A stretch of DNA of 8,305 nt, from NCBI GenBank assembly GCA_018224485.1, contig JAGTVE010000218.1, forward strand, positions 1 through 8,305, read 5' to 3'. Below are positions 1-5,932 of the stretch, one piece after another. Under the pieces are notes generated by a model. It was given only the letters and a program-made list of their open reading frames with translations. It ran no database searches and was not told where the DNA came from. The stretch comes from Thioalkalivibrio sp. (lineage in GTDB: Bacteria > Pseudomonadota > Gammaproteobacteria > Ectothiorhodospirales > Ectothiorhodospiraceae). Numbering within the stretch: position 1 is the stretch's first letter; every line of letters starts with the position of its first letter. The translations under genes and the position numbers were made by a program.

Positions 1-591
1 GGCGTGCTCGACGACGTGACCGTGCATTTGCTGGCGCTGTCGGGTCTCGCCCAGGAGAGCATGCTGCGCGAGGACGGGTGGCGTTTCATGGACTGCGGCC
101 GGCGCCTGGAGCGGGGCCTGATGCTGGTCAACCTGTTGCGAGCCACCTTCGTGGTGCCGCCCGCGTCACGGGAGGCGGCACTGCTGAACGACATGGTGCT
201 GGCCTTCGCCGAGAGCCTCTCGGTCTACCGGGCGCAGCCGGCGAGCCGTCGCGACGACGCCGGCCTGCTCGATCTGCTGCTGCTGGAGCCCGGAAATCCG
301 CGCGCCCTGATCTACCAGCTGGACCGGATGCTGGAGCACCTGGAGCGGATGCCGCGCCTGGAGCGGCAGCCGCGCCTTCCGGAACACGCACGGCACTTCG
401 AGGAGGCGAGGGCGCGCCTGCGTCTCGCGGCGATCGAGGACTGGACCGCGGGGCAGGGCACCATGCGCGACGAGCTCGACGGGCTGCTGGCGGCACAGCA
501 GCAGGCGCTGGATTCGGGCTACCGGGCGCTGTTCGCGCACTACCTTGCGCCGGCCCCGACCCTGCCTCTGGTCGGGCGGATGGACGGATGA
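1..591 (+). CDS. Alpha-E domain protein, C-terminal part (5' end outside window)
   Basis: The reading frame is open from the first base, so this is the C-terminal ~196 residues of a longer protein; alpha-E proteins are usually around 310 residues. The family hallmark is visible near the start: SGLAQESMLREDGWRF followed by MDCGRRLERG, an all-helical region rich in Arg and Glu. A second recognisable stretch, NPRALIYQLDRMLEHLERMP, is the usual late helix of alpha-E (formerly DUF403). The biochemical role is unproven. The domain occurs with, or fused to, circularly permuted ATP-grasp peptide-ligase-like enzymes and is thought to assist them. The stop codon overlaps the next gene's ATG (ATGA), implying translational coupling to the transglutaminase. 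GTG codons near the left edge (for example at 4) are internal codons, not starts. Family assignment is confident; function is inferred from context. Confidence 0.88.
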   Translation, partial: GVLDDVTVHLLALSGLAQESMLREDGWRFMDCGRRLERGLMLVNLLRATFVVPPASREAALLNDMVLAFAESLSVYRAQPASRRDDAGLLDLLLLEPGNPRALIYQLDRMLEHLERMPRLERQPRLPEHARHFEEARARLRLAAIEDWTAGQGTMRDELDGLLAAQQQALDSGYRALFAHYLAPAPTLPLVGRMDG

Positions 592-1475
592 AATACCGGG
601 TCCGTCACCTCACCCGCTACCGCTATCCGGCGCCGGTGCACGGCAGCCTCAACGAGCTGCACCTGAAACCCCGGCCGGCGCCGCTGCAGCGGCTCCATCA
701 CTACCGGCTGGAGGTCGAGCCGCGGCCGCGCTACCTCGCGGAGCACGTGGACGCCTTCGGCAACCCGGCCTGCGTGCTGAACATCGACCAGGTGCACCGG
801 GAGTGGAACGTCAGCACGGTCTTCGAGGTCACGCGCCATGCGGCCGAGGCCGAGCTCGCGTTCGAGCCGCCGCTGTCCCTGCCAGCGGCCCGTGCGCGCC
901 TCCGCCAGGAGGTCGGCACCGCGGCGCTGGATGCGCGCGGGTACACCCAGGCATCGCCGCTGCTGCCGATCGAGCCGGACCTGCCGCGGCGCCTGAGCCT
1001 GTGCACAGACCCCGATCAGGGCATCGAGGCCGTGGCCCGGCAGGTGTCCCGTTTCATCCACCGGGAGTTCGCCTACCGCCCCGGACAGACGGAGGTGAGC
1101 ACGCCGCTGTCCCGGGTGATCGAGAGCCGAATGGGCGTCTGCCAGGACTTTGCCCATCTCGCGATCGCCTGCAGCCGTGCGCTCGGGATCCCGGCGCGCT
1201 ATGTGTCCGGATACCTGGAGACGCGGCCGCCCGAGGGTGCTGAGAGGCTCGTGGGTGCCGACGCCACGCATGCCTGGTTTGCGGTGTACGACCCGGCGCA
1301 GGGCTGGCTCGAATTCGATCCCACCAATGACGCGGTGCCGGACCAACGCTACATCACGCTGGCCTGGGGCCGCGATTACAGTGACGTGGCACCCGTGCGC
1401 GGGGTGGTCCGCGGCGGCGGTCAGGATCACGACCTGCAGGTCTCGGTCGATGTCGAGCCGCTCGGGAATGGCTGA
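588..1475 (+). CDS. Transglutaminase-like cysteine peptidase
   Basis: A 295-residue protein beginning MKYRVRHLTRYRY. The N-terminal half is the beta-rich domain typical of bacterial transglutaminase-like proteins (SLNELHLKPRP, then HVDAFGNP). The C-terminal half is the catalytic core. Its triad can be placed: Cys185 in MGVCQDFAHLAIACSRALGIPARYVSGY, named here by key positions only, His228 in DATHAWF, and Asp244 in LEFDPTND. These are the Cys-His-Asp positions of the papain-like transglutaminase fold, which in bacteria usually acts as a peptidase or amidase rather than a crosslinker. No signal peptide is apparent, so it is probably cytoplasmic. The ATG at 588 overlaps the preceding alpha-E stop by 4 bp. 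The frame stays open upstream to 78, but that part reads as a shadow of the alpha-E gene. The substrate is unknown; context suggests a peptide made by the linked ATP-grasp/alpha-E proteins. Confidence 0.93.
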   Translation: MKYRVRHLTRYRYPAPVHGSLNELHLKPRPAPLQRLHHYRLEVEPRPRYLAEHVDAFGNPACVLNIDQVHREWNVSTVFEVTRHAAEAELAFEPPLSLPAARARLRQEVGTAALDARGYTQASPLLPIEPDLPRRLSLCTDPDQGIEAVARQVSRFIHREFAYRPGQTEVSTPLSRVIESRMGVCQDFAHLAIACSRALGIPARYVSGYLETRPPEGAERLVGADATHAWFAVYDPAQGWLEFDPTNDAVPDQRYITLAWGRDYSDVAPVRGVVRGGGQDHDLQVSVDVEPLGNG

Positions 1476-1505
1476 GTGAACGATGCCCACGGCGCGCCAT
1501 GAAGG

Positions 1506-2309
1506 TTAGCGCGAGGACTTGCGGTCCTCGTCGTCGCTACGGGTGTGGTACAGCGTACCGCGCCTCTTGCGGTTGCGCGTCGCCTCCCAGTCGAAGCGGG
1601 GAAGCTCCTGGAAGGCCTTCCTGATGTTCTCGTCCCAGGCGTGGGTGAGCGAGCGCAGGTAGTCGTTATCCGCTTCCAGGCAGAGATAGTGCTCGAAGGC
1701 GAAGGAACCCGCCTCGTAGACGAAGACCTCGATCGGGGGGCCGACGGTCACGTTGGAACGGATGGTGGAGTCTATGGACACCAGCGCGCAGCGCGCGGCG
1801 TCGCCGAGCCCGGTCTCCGGCGTGACGATGCGGTCCAGGATGGGCTTGCCGTACTTGCTCTCGCCGATCTGCAGGAAGGGCGTGTGGGTGCTGGTGGTGA
1901 TGTAGTTGCCCTGCGGGTAGACGCGGTAGATCTCCGGCTCGTCGTTACGGATCTGCCCGCCGATGATCAGGGTGGCCTCGGCGGCGATTCCGGACTTCGA
2001 AAGGGCCTCGGAGTGCTTCTCCTGTTCCTCCCGGTTCACCCGGCCCAGATACTCGGCGGCCTCCGACATGTGGCTCGCGTCGCCGAAGCTGCCCTCGATC
2101 CCTTCCTCCATCTCCCGCTTCAGGCGGTTGATGACCGCCTGGGTGGTCGCCAGGTTGCCGGCGGTGAGCACCATGAACAGGCGCTCCCCCTCGGTCTCGA
2201 AGGTGTGCATCTTGCTGTAGGTGCTGACCTGATCCACGCCGGCATTGGTCCGGGAATCCGACGCGAACACCAGGCCCTCCTCGAGCTTGATCGCAACACA
2301 GTAGGTCAT
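1506..2309 (-). CDS. anbu: Anbu-type proteasome-like peptidase (ancestral beta subunit)
   Basis: A 267-residue member of the proteasome-type N-terminal-nucleophile hydrolases, closest by eye to Anbu (COG3484). After Met removal the chain would start TYCVAIKLEEGLVFASDSRT. This gives Thr1 as nucleophile, Asp17 in ASDSRTNAG and Lys32 in TYSKM, the expected catalytic set. MVLTAGNLATTQ matches the conserved Anbu strand and turn. ATG at 2309 is chosen because it places Thr directly after Met; a TTG at 2330 would bury the nucleophile behind seven extra residues. A promoter-like sequence at 2343-2372 also favours the shorter form. The C-terminal tail (RNRKRRG onward) is charged and likely flexible. 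Anbu rings are structurally known but their natural substrate is not settled. It faces the alpha-E/transglutaminase pair with 30 bp between stop codons. Assignment is confident; cleavage activity is inferred. Confidence 0.94.
   Translation of the reverse strand: MTYCVAIKLEEGLVFASDSRTNAGVDQVSTYSKMHTFETEGERLFMVLTAGNLATTQAVINRLKREMEEGIEGSFGDASHMSEAAEYLGRVNREEQEKHSEALSKSGIAAEATLIIGGQIRNDEPEIYRVYPQGNYITTSTHTPFLQIGESKYGKPILDRIVTPETGLGDAARCALVSIDSTIRSNVTVGPPIEVFVYEAGSFAFEHYLCLEADNDYLRSLTHAWDENIRKAFQELPRFDWEATRNRKRRGTLYHTRSDDEDRKSSR
1512..1530. terminator. Possible hairpin in the convergent gene junction
   Basis: CGAGGAC (1512-1518) pairs with GTCCTCG (1524-1530) around a 5-nt loop. It lies in the last codons of the - strand peptidase gene and about 37 bp past the + strand transglutaminase stop. 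It could help end transcription from the left. There is no T-run on either side, so intrinsic termination is weakly supported. Confidence 0.2.
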
Positions 2310-2342
2310 CGCAGGGGGATTCCGGGGCAATGCGGACCCGGA

Positions 2343-2372
2343 ATACTAGGACCCGGGCACCGCCAGCGTCAA
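2343..2372 (-). promoter_or_regulatory. Candidate sigma-70 promoter of anbu
   Basis: Read on the - strand, TTGACG (2367-2372) is followed after 18 bp by TAGTAT (2343-2348). These match 5/6 and 4/6 of the -35 and -10 consensus. Transcription would begin near 2336, leaving a leader of about 27 nt before the ATG at 2309. The anbu start has no strong Shine-Dalgarno sequence. The promoter lies between the gene and the first REP hairpin, so the REP cluster is outside the transcript. Confidence 0.5.
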
Positions 2373-2390
2373 CGCAACCCCGCCAAAGGC

Positions 2391-2414
2391 ATCGCGGCCA
2401 GAGGCCGCTCCCAC
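2391..2414 (-). repeat. REP-like hairpin 1
   Basis: On the - strand a GTGG head leads into GAGC, then stem GCGGCC / loop TCT / stem GGCCGC, ending in GAT. It is identical to element 3, 80 bp to the right. See the cluster finding for covariation between copies. Confidence 0.75.
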
Positions 2415-2427
2415 GTACCCCGGAACC

Positions 2428-2451
2428 GCAGGAGCGGCTTCCAGCCGCGAT
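2428..2451 (+). repeat. REP-like hairpin 2
   Basis: On the + strand a GCAG head precedes GAGC, stem GCGGCT (2434-2439), loop TCC, stem AGCCGC (2443-2448), then GAT. It is opposite in orientation to element 1, so elements 1 and 2 form an inverted pair about 13 bp apart. Confidence 0.75.
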
Positions 2452-2470
2452 TCCGCCGCCGGCCAAGGGC

Positions 2471-2494
2471 ATCGCGGCCAGAGGCCGCTCCCAC
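2471..2494 (-). repeat. REP-like hairpin 3
   Basis: An exact copy of element 1 over its 24 bp. The flanks are also near-identical (GCCAAAGGC versus GCCAAGGGC on the left, CCACGTACCCC versus CCACGCACCCC on the right), which points to duplication of a larger unit of about 80 bp. Confidence 0.75.
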
Positions 2495-2501
2495 GCACCC
2501 C

Positions 2502-2553
2502 GAACCGCAGAAGCGAACCGTGGGACCGAACCGTGGGACCGAACCGTAGGAGC
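2502..2553 (+). repeat. Four tandem 13-bp units leading into a REP hairpin
   Basis: Contiguous units are GAACCGCAGAAGC (2502-2514), GAACCGTGGGACC (2515-2527), the same again (2528-2540), and GAACCGTAGGAGC (2541-2553). The last unit runs into the head and stem of REP-like element 4. A related GAACCGCAGGAGC sits at 2422-2434 in front of element 2. The array therefore looks like repeated, partly mutated REP head sequence, probably from slippage or unequal exchange. No coding role is seen. Confidence 0.7.
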
Positions 2554-2569
2554 GGCTTCCAGCCGCGAT
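2546..2569 (+). repeat. REP-like hairpin 4 with GTAG head
   Basis: A GTAG head, GAGC, stem GCGGCT, loop TCC, stem AGCCGC, then GAT. It matches element 2 except for one base of the head (GTAG versus GCAG). The GTAG tetranucleotide at the stem foot is characteristic of REP sequences mobilised by RAYT (TnpA-REP) transposases in gammaproteobacteria. Confidence 0.75.
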
Positions 2570-2600
2570 CGCCCACGCCCACAGAGCCCTCCCGCGACCC

Positions 2601-2624
2601 ATCGCGCCCGGAGGGCGCTCCTAC
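2601..2624 (-). repeat. REP-like hairpin 5 with GTAG head
   Basis: On the - strand a GTAG head, GAGC, stem GCGCCC, loop TCC, stem GGGCGC, then GAT. The stem differs from the other copies at positions that change in pairs, so the hairpin is kept. It begins 14 bp beyond the stop of the rhodanese-like gene and may stabilise or end that transcript. Confidence 0.7.
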
Positions 2625-2637
2625 AGGGCGGGAATCC

Positions 2638-3300
2638 TCACGGCTGGATCACCGTAAGCCCCAGCAGGTGCCACAGCTGCATGCCGCCCCGGTACCACTT
2701 CAGGCGGTCGGGCGGGTATCCGAGGGTGGTCAGGGTGCGTATGTTGGTCGGCGATTGACCGCACCACGGACCGTTGCAGAACAGCACCAGCGTCTTTGCC
2801 CCGCTGAAATCGTAGAAGTCGCCGTCGAAGAACACGCCGAAGTCCTCAAGGCGGTTCCGCACCGACTCGGGGGACGCGCCGGAGGAGAAGTGCAGTGCCT
2901 CCCACGGGACACTGATCGCTCCGGGGATGGTGCCGCGCGCATATTCGTTCGCGCCGCGCGAATCGATCACCACGAGGCTGTCGTCCGTGCCGGAGCGCTC
3001 GAGATAGTCGAGGAACTCGATCTCGCCCAGCGTCTCGACCCCCGGCCCCAGGCTCATCGGCTGGATGCAGTAGGGCGGGCAGGGGCGCGAGGTCATGCTG
3101 AAGTCCGGTGTCACGGTATTGAACGTGTCCTGCTCACGCTGGATCACCACCGGCTCGCCTTTGTGCAATACCTCGACGCGATCGATCTCGGCGGTGATGC
3201 CGACCTCCAGGGAGTCGGCCTGGCCGGCCGCGGGCAACAGTGTCGCAAGCAGCAGGCCTGCTGGCAGGGTATTGGACAGGAATCGGTGCGTTACGGACAT
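2638..3300 (-). CDS. Exported rhodanese-like domain protein
   Basis: A 220-residue protein starting MSVTHRFLSN. The first ~28 residues form a plausible Sec signal peptide: a basic residue, the hydrophobic stretch LPAGLLLATLLP, and AAGQA before DSLE as a likely cleavage site. Thus it probably acts in the periplasm. The C-terminal half is a rhodanese fold: LVVIDSRGANEYARGTIPGA (residues 109-128) is the first conserved segment. LFCNGPWCGQSP holds the active-site loop, with Cys175 as likely sulfur carrier and Cys180 nearby. A second pair, Cys74 and Cys78 (SRPCPPYCIQPM), precedes the domain; the two pairs could form disulfides or take part in thiol exchange. The start is fixed by AGAGGTG about 7 nt upstream of ATG 3300; the frame is open further up to 3363 but lacks the signal-peptide start. 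The sulfur or redox substrate is unknown. A separate spacer, not an operon overlap, parts it from acs. Confidence 0.88.
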   Translation of the reverse strand: MSVTHRFLSNTLPAGLLLATLLPAAGQADSLEVGITAEIDRVEVLHKGEPVVIQREQDTFNTVTPDFSMTSRPCPPYCIQPMSLGPGVETLGEIEFLDYLERSGTDDSLVVIDSRGANEYARGTIPGAISVPWEALHFSSGASPESVRNRLEDFGVFFDGDFYDFSGAKTLVLFCNGPWCGQSPTNIRTLTTLGYPPDRLKWYRGGMQLWHLLGLTVIQP

Positions 3301-3455
3301 GGTGTTCACCTCTCGTAAAAGGGGGTGGGGTGCGGGGCCTTTGGGGCGCCCCTGCACGAACATAGCAGAGGAGTGTCGGGCCTGCGGAGTACAAGCCGGT
3401 CATGCCGGGCCTTCGTCCGTGCGACCGACTACCGGGCAGCACCCGGAGGCAATGC

Positions 3456-3478
3456 CCGTCCCGCCGGGGGCGGGACGG
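3456..3478 (-). terminator. Strong hairpin after acs
   Basis: CCGTCCCGCC (3456-3465) pairs perfectly with GGCGGGACGG (3469-3478) around a GGG loop, starting 10 bp past the acs stop in the direction of transcription. A 10-bp GC stem is very stable. No clear T-run follows on the - strand, so it may be an mRNA-stabilising or Rho-assisted end rather than a classical intrinsic terminator. The rest of the 3301-3488 spacer shows a 10-bp palindrome (3343-3352) and the rhodanese-gene ribosome-binding site, and no convincing promoter. Confidence 0.45.
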
Positions 3479-3488
3479 AGCGCGGCCT

Positions 3489-5447
3489 TCAGACCCTGCC
3501 CTGCAACTGGGTGACCACGTTCTCGTTTTCGAGGGTGGAGGTGTCGGATGTGATCTCCTCGCCCTTGGCGATCGAACGCAGCAGTCGGCGCATGATCTTG
3601 CCGGAACGCGTCTTCGGCAGGCCGTCCGCAAAGCGGATGTCGTCGGGCTTCGCGATCGGACCGATGTGATCGCTCACCCAGTTGCGCAGTTCCTTCACCA
3701 CCTGATCGGCGGCATCGCCGGTCGGCCGGTCTCCCTTCAGGATCACGAAGGCGACAATGGCCTCGCCCTTCACGTCGTGCGGTCGGCCGACCACCGCGGC
3801 CTCGGCGACCGCCTCGTGCGCCACGAGTGCCGATTCGATCTCCATCGTGCCCAGCCGGTGACCGGAGACGTTCAGCACGTCGTCGATGCGGCCCATGATC
3901 CAGATGTTGCCCTCCGCGTCGCGCCGTGCGGAGTCTCCGGCGAGGTAGTACTTGCCGTCGAACTTCGGCCAGTAGGTGGACCGGTAACGATTGTCGTCCT
4001 GCCACACCGTGCGCAGCATCGACGGCCAGGGCTTCTTGATCACCAGCAGGCCGCCCTGGTCGGGTCCGAGGCTCTCACCCTCTTCATTCACCACGTCGGC
4101 CGCGATCCCGGGCAGTGGACGCGTGCAGGAACCGGGGACCAGGGTGGTCACGGCGGGCAGCGGGGCGATCATGTGGGCCCCCGTCTCCGTCTGCCACCAG
4201 GTATCGACCACCGGGCAGCGCGAGGCCCCGATCTTTTTGTAATACCACATCCACGCCTCGGGGTTGATCGGCTCGCCCACCGTGCCAAGCAGGCGCAGCC
4301 TCGAAAGGTCGTACTGGTCGGGGATCTCGTCGCCGGCCTTCATCAGTGCGCGGATTGCGGTGGGTGCGGTGTAGAAGATGGTGACCCCATGGGCCTGGCA
4401 CATCTTCCACCAGCGGCCCGCATCGGGAACGGTGGGCACGCCCTCGTAGACGATCTGCGTCGCGCCGACCGACAGCGGGCCGTAGGCGACGTAGGTGTGG
4501 CCGGTGATCCAGCCCACGTCCGCGGTGCACCAGAACACGTCCTCGTCGTGCAGGTCGAAGACCCACTCGTTGGTGATGATCGCGTTCAGCAGGTAGCCCG
4601 CGCTGGAATGCTGGATCCCCTTCGGCTTGCCGGTGGAGCCGGAGGTGTAGAGCAGGAACAGCGGGTGTTCGGCCTCCACCCACTCGGGTTCACAGTCATT
4701 CGACTGGCCGGCCACCGCGTCGTGCCACCAGACGTCGCGGTCGTCCTTCATCTCGATCTCGTTGCCGGCGCGCTTGAGCACCAGGATCTTCTCGACCGAG
4801 CCCGCGCTGATGTCCAGCGCCTTGTCGACGTTCTTCTTCAGCGACACGATCCGGCCGCCGCGGGTGCCCCCGTCCGAGGTAATCATCAGCTTCGCGCCGG
4901 AATTGTCGATGCGGTCGCGCAGTGCGTCGGCGGAGAAGCCGCCGAAGACCACCGAGTGGATGGCCCCGATGCGCGCGCAGGCCTGCATCGCGATCACCGC
5001 CTCGGCGACCATCGGCATGTAGATGACGACGCGGTCGCCCTTCTTCACGCCCATTGAACGCAGGGCGTTCCCGAGCTGGCCGACCTCGTTGTAGAGATCG
5101 CGGTAGGTGTAGGTGCGGGTGTCGCCGGCCTCGCCCTCGAAGATGATCGCGGGCTTGTCGCCCCGTTCTTCGAGGTGGCGGTCGATGCAGTTGTAGGAGA
5201 CGTTGACCAGCCCGTCGGTGAACCAGGCAAAGTGGGGTGCGCGGCTGTCATCGAGTCCGACGCTGAAGTCCTTCTTCCAGGTGATCTTCTCGCGTGCCAG
5301 GTCGCACCAGAAGCCCTCGTGATCTTCCTCGGCCTTCCTGTACAGGGCCTCCGCATCCGCGGGCTTCAGCCGCGCCCTGGCCACGAAGTCCTCCGGTGGC
5401 GGAAAGTGGCGTTCCTCATGCAGCGCGGATTCGATGGTTTCGCTCAT
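3489..5447 (-). CDS. acs: Acetyl-CoA synthetase (AMP-forming)
   Basis: A 652-residue enzyme, the usual full length, that activates acetate with ATP and CoA to acetyl-CoA, AMP and PPi in the cytoplasm. Seen in order: the N-terminal ACAS segment (about 25-85); the ATP/AMP-binding loop YTSGSTGKPKG (267-277); the acetate-pocket motif TWWQTETG (416-423), whose Trp restricts the acyl pocket to short acids; AGDSARRD (503-510); the hinge and CoA-side motif VSGHRLGTMEIESALV (527-542); and PKTRSGKIMRR with Lys617. Lys617 corresponds to Lys609 of Salmonella Acs, the acetylation site that switches the enzyme off. TETGAHM replaces the common TETGGFM, a minor variation. The ATG is preceded by GGAG about 9 nt upstream. 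No pat or sirtuin gene is in view. The linked CBS/DUF294 and exonuclease genes place it in an acetate-utilisation region. Assignment is very secure. Confidence 0.97.
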   Translation of the reverse strand: MSETIESALHEERHFPPPEDFVARARLKPADAEALYRKAEEDHEGFWCDLAREKITWKKDFSVGLDDSRAPHFAWFTDGLVNVSYNCIDRHLEERGDKPAIIFEGEAGDTRTYTYRDLYNEVGQLGNALRSMGVKKGDRVVIYMPMVAEAVIAMQACARIGAIHSVVFGGFSADALRDRIDNSGAKLMITSDGGTRGGRIVSLKKNVDKALDISAGSVEKILVLKRAGNEIEMKDDRDVWWHDAVAGQSNDCEPEWVEAEHPLFLLYTSGSTGKPKGIQHSSAGYLLNAIITNEWVFDLHDEDVFWCTADVGWITGHTYVAYGPLSVGATQIVYEGVPTVPDAGRWWKMCQAHGVTIFYTAPTAIRALMKAGDEIPDQYDLSRLRLLGTVGEPINPEAWMWYYKKIGASRCPVVDTWWQTETGAHMIAPLPAVTTLVPGSCTRPLPGIAADVVNEEGESLGPDQGGLLVIKKPWPSMLRTVWQDDNRYRSTYWPKFDGKYYLAGDSARRDAEGNIWIMGRIDDVLNVSGHRLGTMEIESALVAHEAVAEAAVVGRPHDVKGEAIVAFVILKGDRPTGDAADQVVKELRNWVSDHIGPIAKPDDIRFADGLPKTRSGKIMRRLLRSIAKGEEITSDTSTLENENVVTQLQGRV

Positions 5448-5478
5448 CTGTTGTCTCCAGCATGGTTACACTATTGAT

Positions 5479-5484
5479 TTTATA
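5479..5484 (-). promoter_or_regulatory. Candidate -10 element for acs
   Basis: On the - strand TATAAA lies in the only AT-rich patch of the gap (5470-5485), giving a start near 5471 and a leader of about 24 nt. No -35 hexamer resembling TTGACA lies 16-18 bp upstream, which would fit an activator-dependent promoter, as is known for acs in other bacteria. No activator site was identified. Confidence 0.35.
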
Positions 5485-5632
5485 GGGTCCGTCACTGCCG
5501 TGCCCGTCGTTCTCCGGGCGCATTCACTGTGGTGCCCGCTCCCCCGTGACGCCAAGGTACAACCGGAAGATCGGATCATCACGAAGGCCCCGCCTGCGGA
5601 CGGTTTCCCGCGGGTGCCCGTCGCACAGGCAA

Positions 5633-5728
5633 GGCCCCTGGGCCCGCGGGCAGGACGCCCGCACCGGGATGAATTCCCGGAACGCGCCCAAGCCGCGAGC
5701 GCGGCGCCCGACGGGCGCTGGCGCCAGC
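5633..5728. repeat. Run of five palindromes in the acs upstream gap
   Basis: Five inverted repeats follow one another: GGCCC-CT-GGGCC (5633-5644), GCGGGC-AGGAC-GCCCGC (5646-5662), CCGGGA-TGAAT-TCCCGG (5664-5680), GCGCCCG-A-CGGGCGC (5704-5718) and GCTGGCGCCAGC (5717-5728). The first three are separated by a single base each, unlike chance GC-rich sequence. They do not share the GAGC...GAT layout of the REP copies at 2391-2624. They could be a second intergenic repeat family, a processing or termination site behind the exonuclease gene, or regulatory DNA for acs. The remaining gap sequence on either side (5485-5632, 5806-5932) shows nothing else convincing. Confidence 0.45.
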
Positions 5729-5805
5729 CACGCGAGCATAGCACGTGCATCCGCGATCGCCTCCGGCTGCTCCTGTGGGAAGTGCGGTGCCGGCAGGGCG
5801 CGGCC
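5719..5805 (-). pseudogene. Possible remnant of an alpha/beta-hydrolase C-terminus
   Basis: On the - strand one frame reads GRALPAPHFPQEQPEAIAD and continues to MLAWLAP. This resembles the end of alpha/beta hydrolases of the haloacetate-dehalogenase/epoxide-hydrolase kind, where a catalytic His precedes FPQEE-PE and a last helix such as LLAWL. The expected GH before FPQE is PH here and two residues appear inserted before MLAWL. The open frame spans 5524-5844, but neither side of this patch resembles a hydrolase, and no nucleophile elbow or ribosome-binding site is visible. It may be a decayed gene end or coincidence. Confidence 0.25.
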
Positions 5806-5932
5806 GGATGCGCCGGGACGAGACGGAAAAGCAGGGGTGGTCATCCCCTTTCAGAACCGGTAAACGCGGCGGCGGTATGTCGGGCGAATCCGACCGTCTC
5901 GGAATCCTCCGCAAGGCCCGGGGCCCTCCATG

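Noticed and set aside
78..587. Upstream extension of the transglutaminase frame
   Set aside because: The extra residues are low-complexity Ala/Gly/Arg/Pro and overlap the alpha-E frame, which has real family motifs. The ATGA overlap at 588 gives a natural start.
540..1490. - strand open frame opposite the transglutaminase gene
   Set aside because: It mirrors the coding strand, which has the intact Cys-His-Asp triad. The translation shows no domain and no ribosome-binding site.
1545..2549. + strand open frame opposite anbu
   Set aside because: It is antisense to a gene with intact catalytic residues, and its end runs through the REP repeats. No motif supports it.
2389..2624. Possible CRISPR array in the repeat cluster
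   Set aside because: Copies alternate in orientation, spacing is irregular (13-40 bp) and each is a self-complementary hairpin with covarying arms. There are no cas genes nearby. This is REP-type structure.
2330..2758. + strand small open frame across the REP cluster
   Set aside because: It consists of translated repeats and runs into the antisense of the rhodanese gene; no start signal or domain is seen.
3301..3363. N-terminal extension of the rhodanese-like protein (MFVQGRPKG...)
   Set aside because: The ATG at 3300 has a good Shine-Dalgarno sequence and starts a clean signal peptide; the extension would bury that signal.
3402..5057. Long + strand open frame of 551 codons opposite acs
   Set aside because: It is antisense to a full-length, motif-complete acs gene. 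Its composition (Arg, His, Gly, Val, Asp rich) is what GC-rich codon bias produces on the opposite strand, and no family motif is recognisable.
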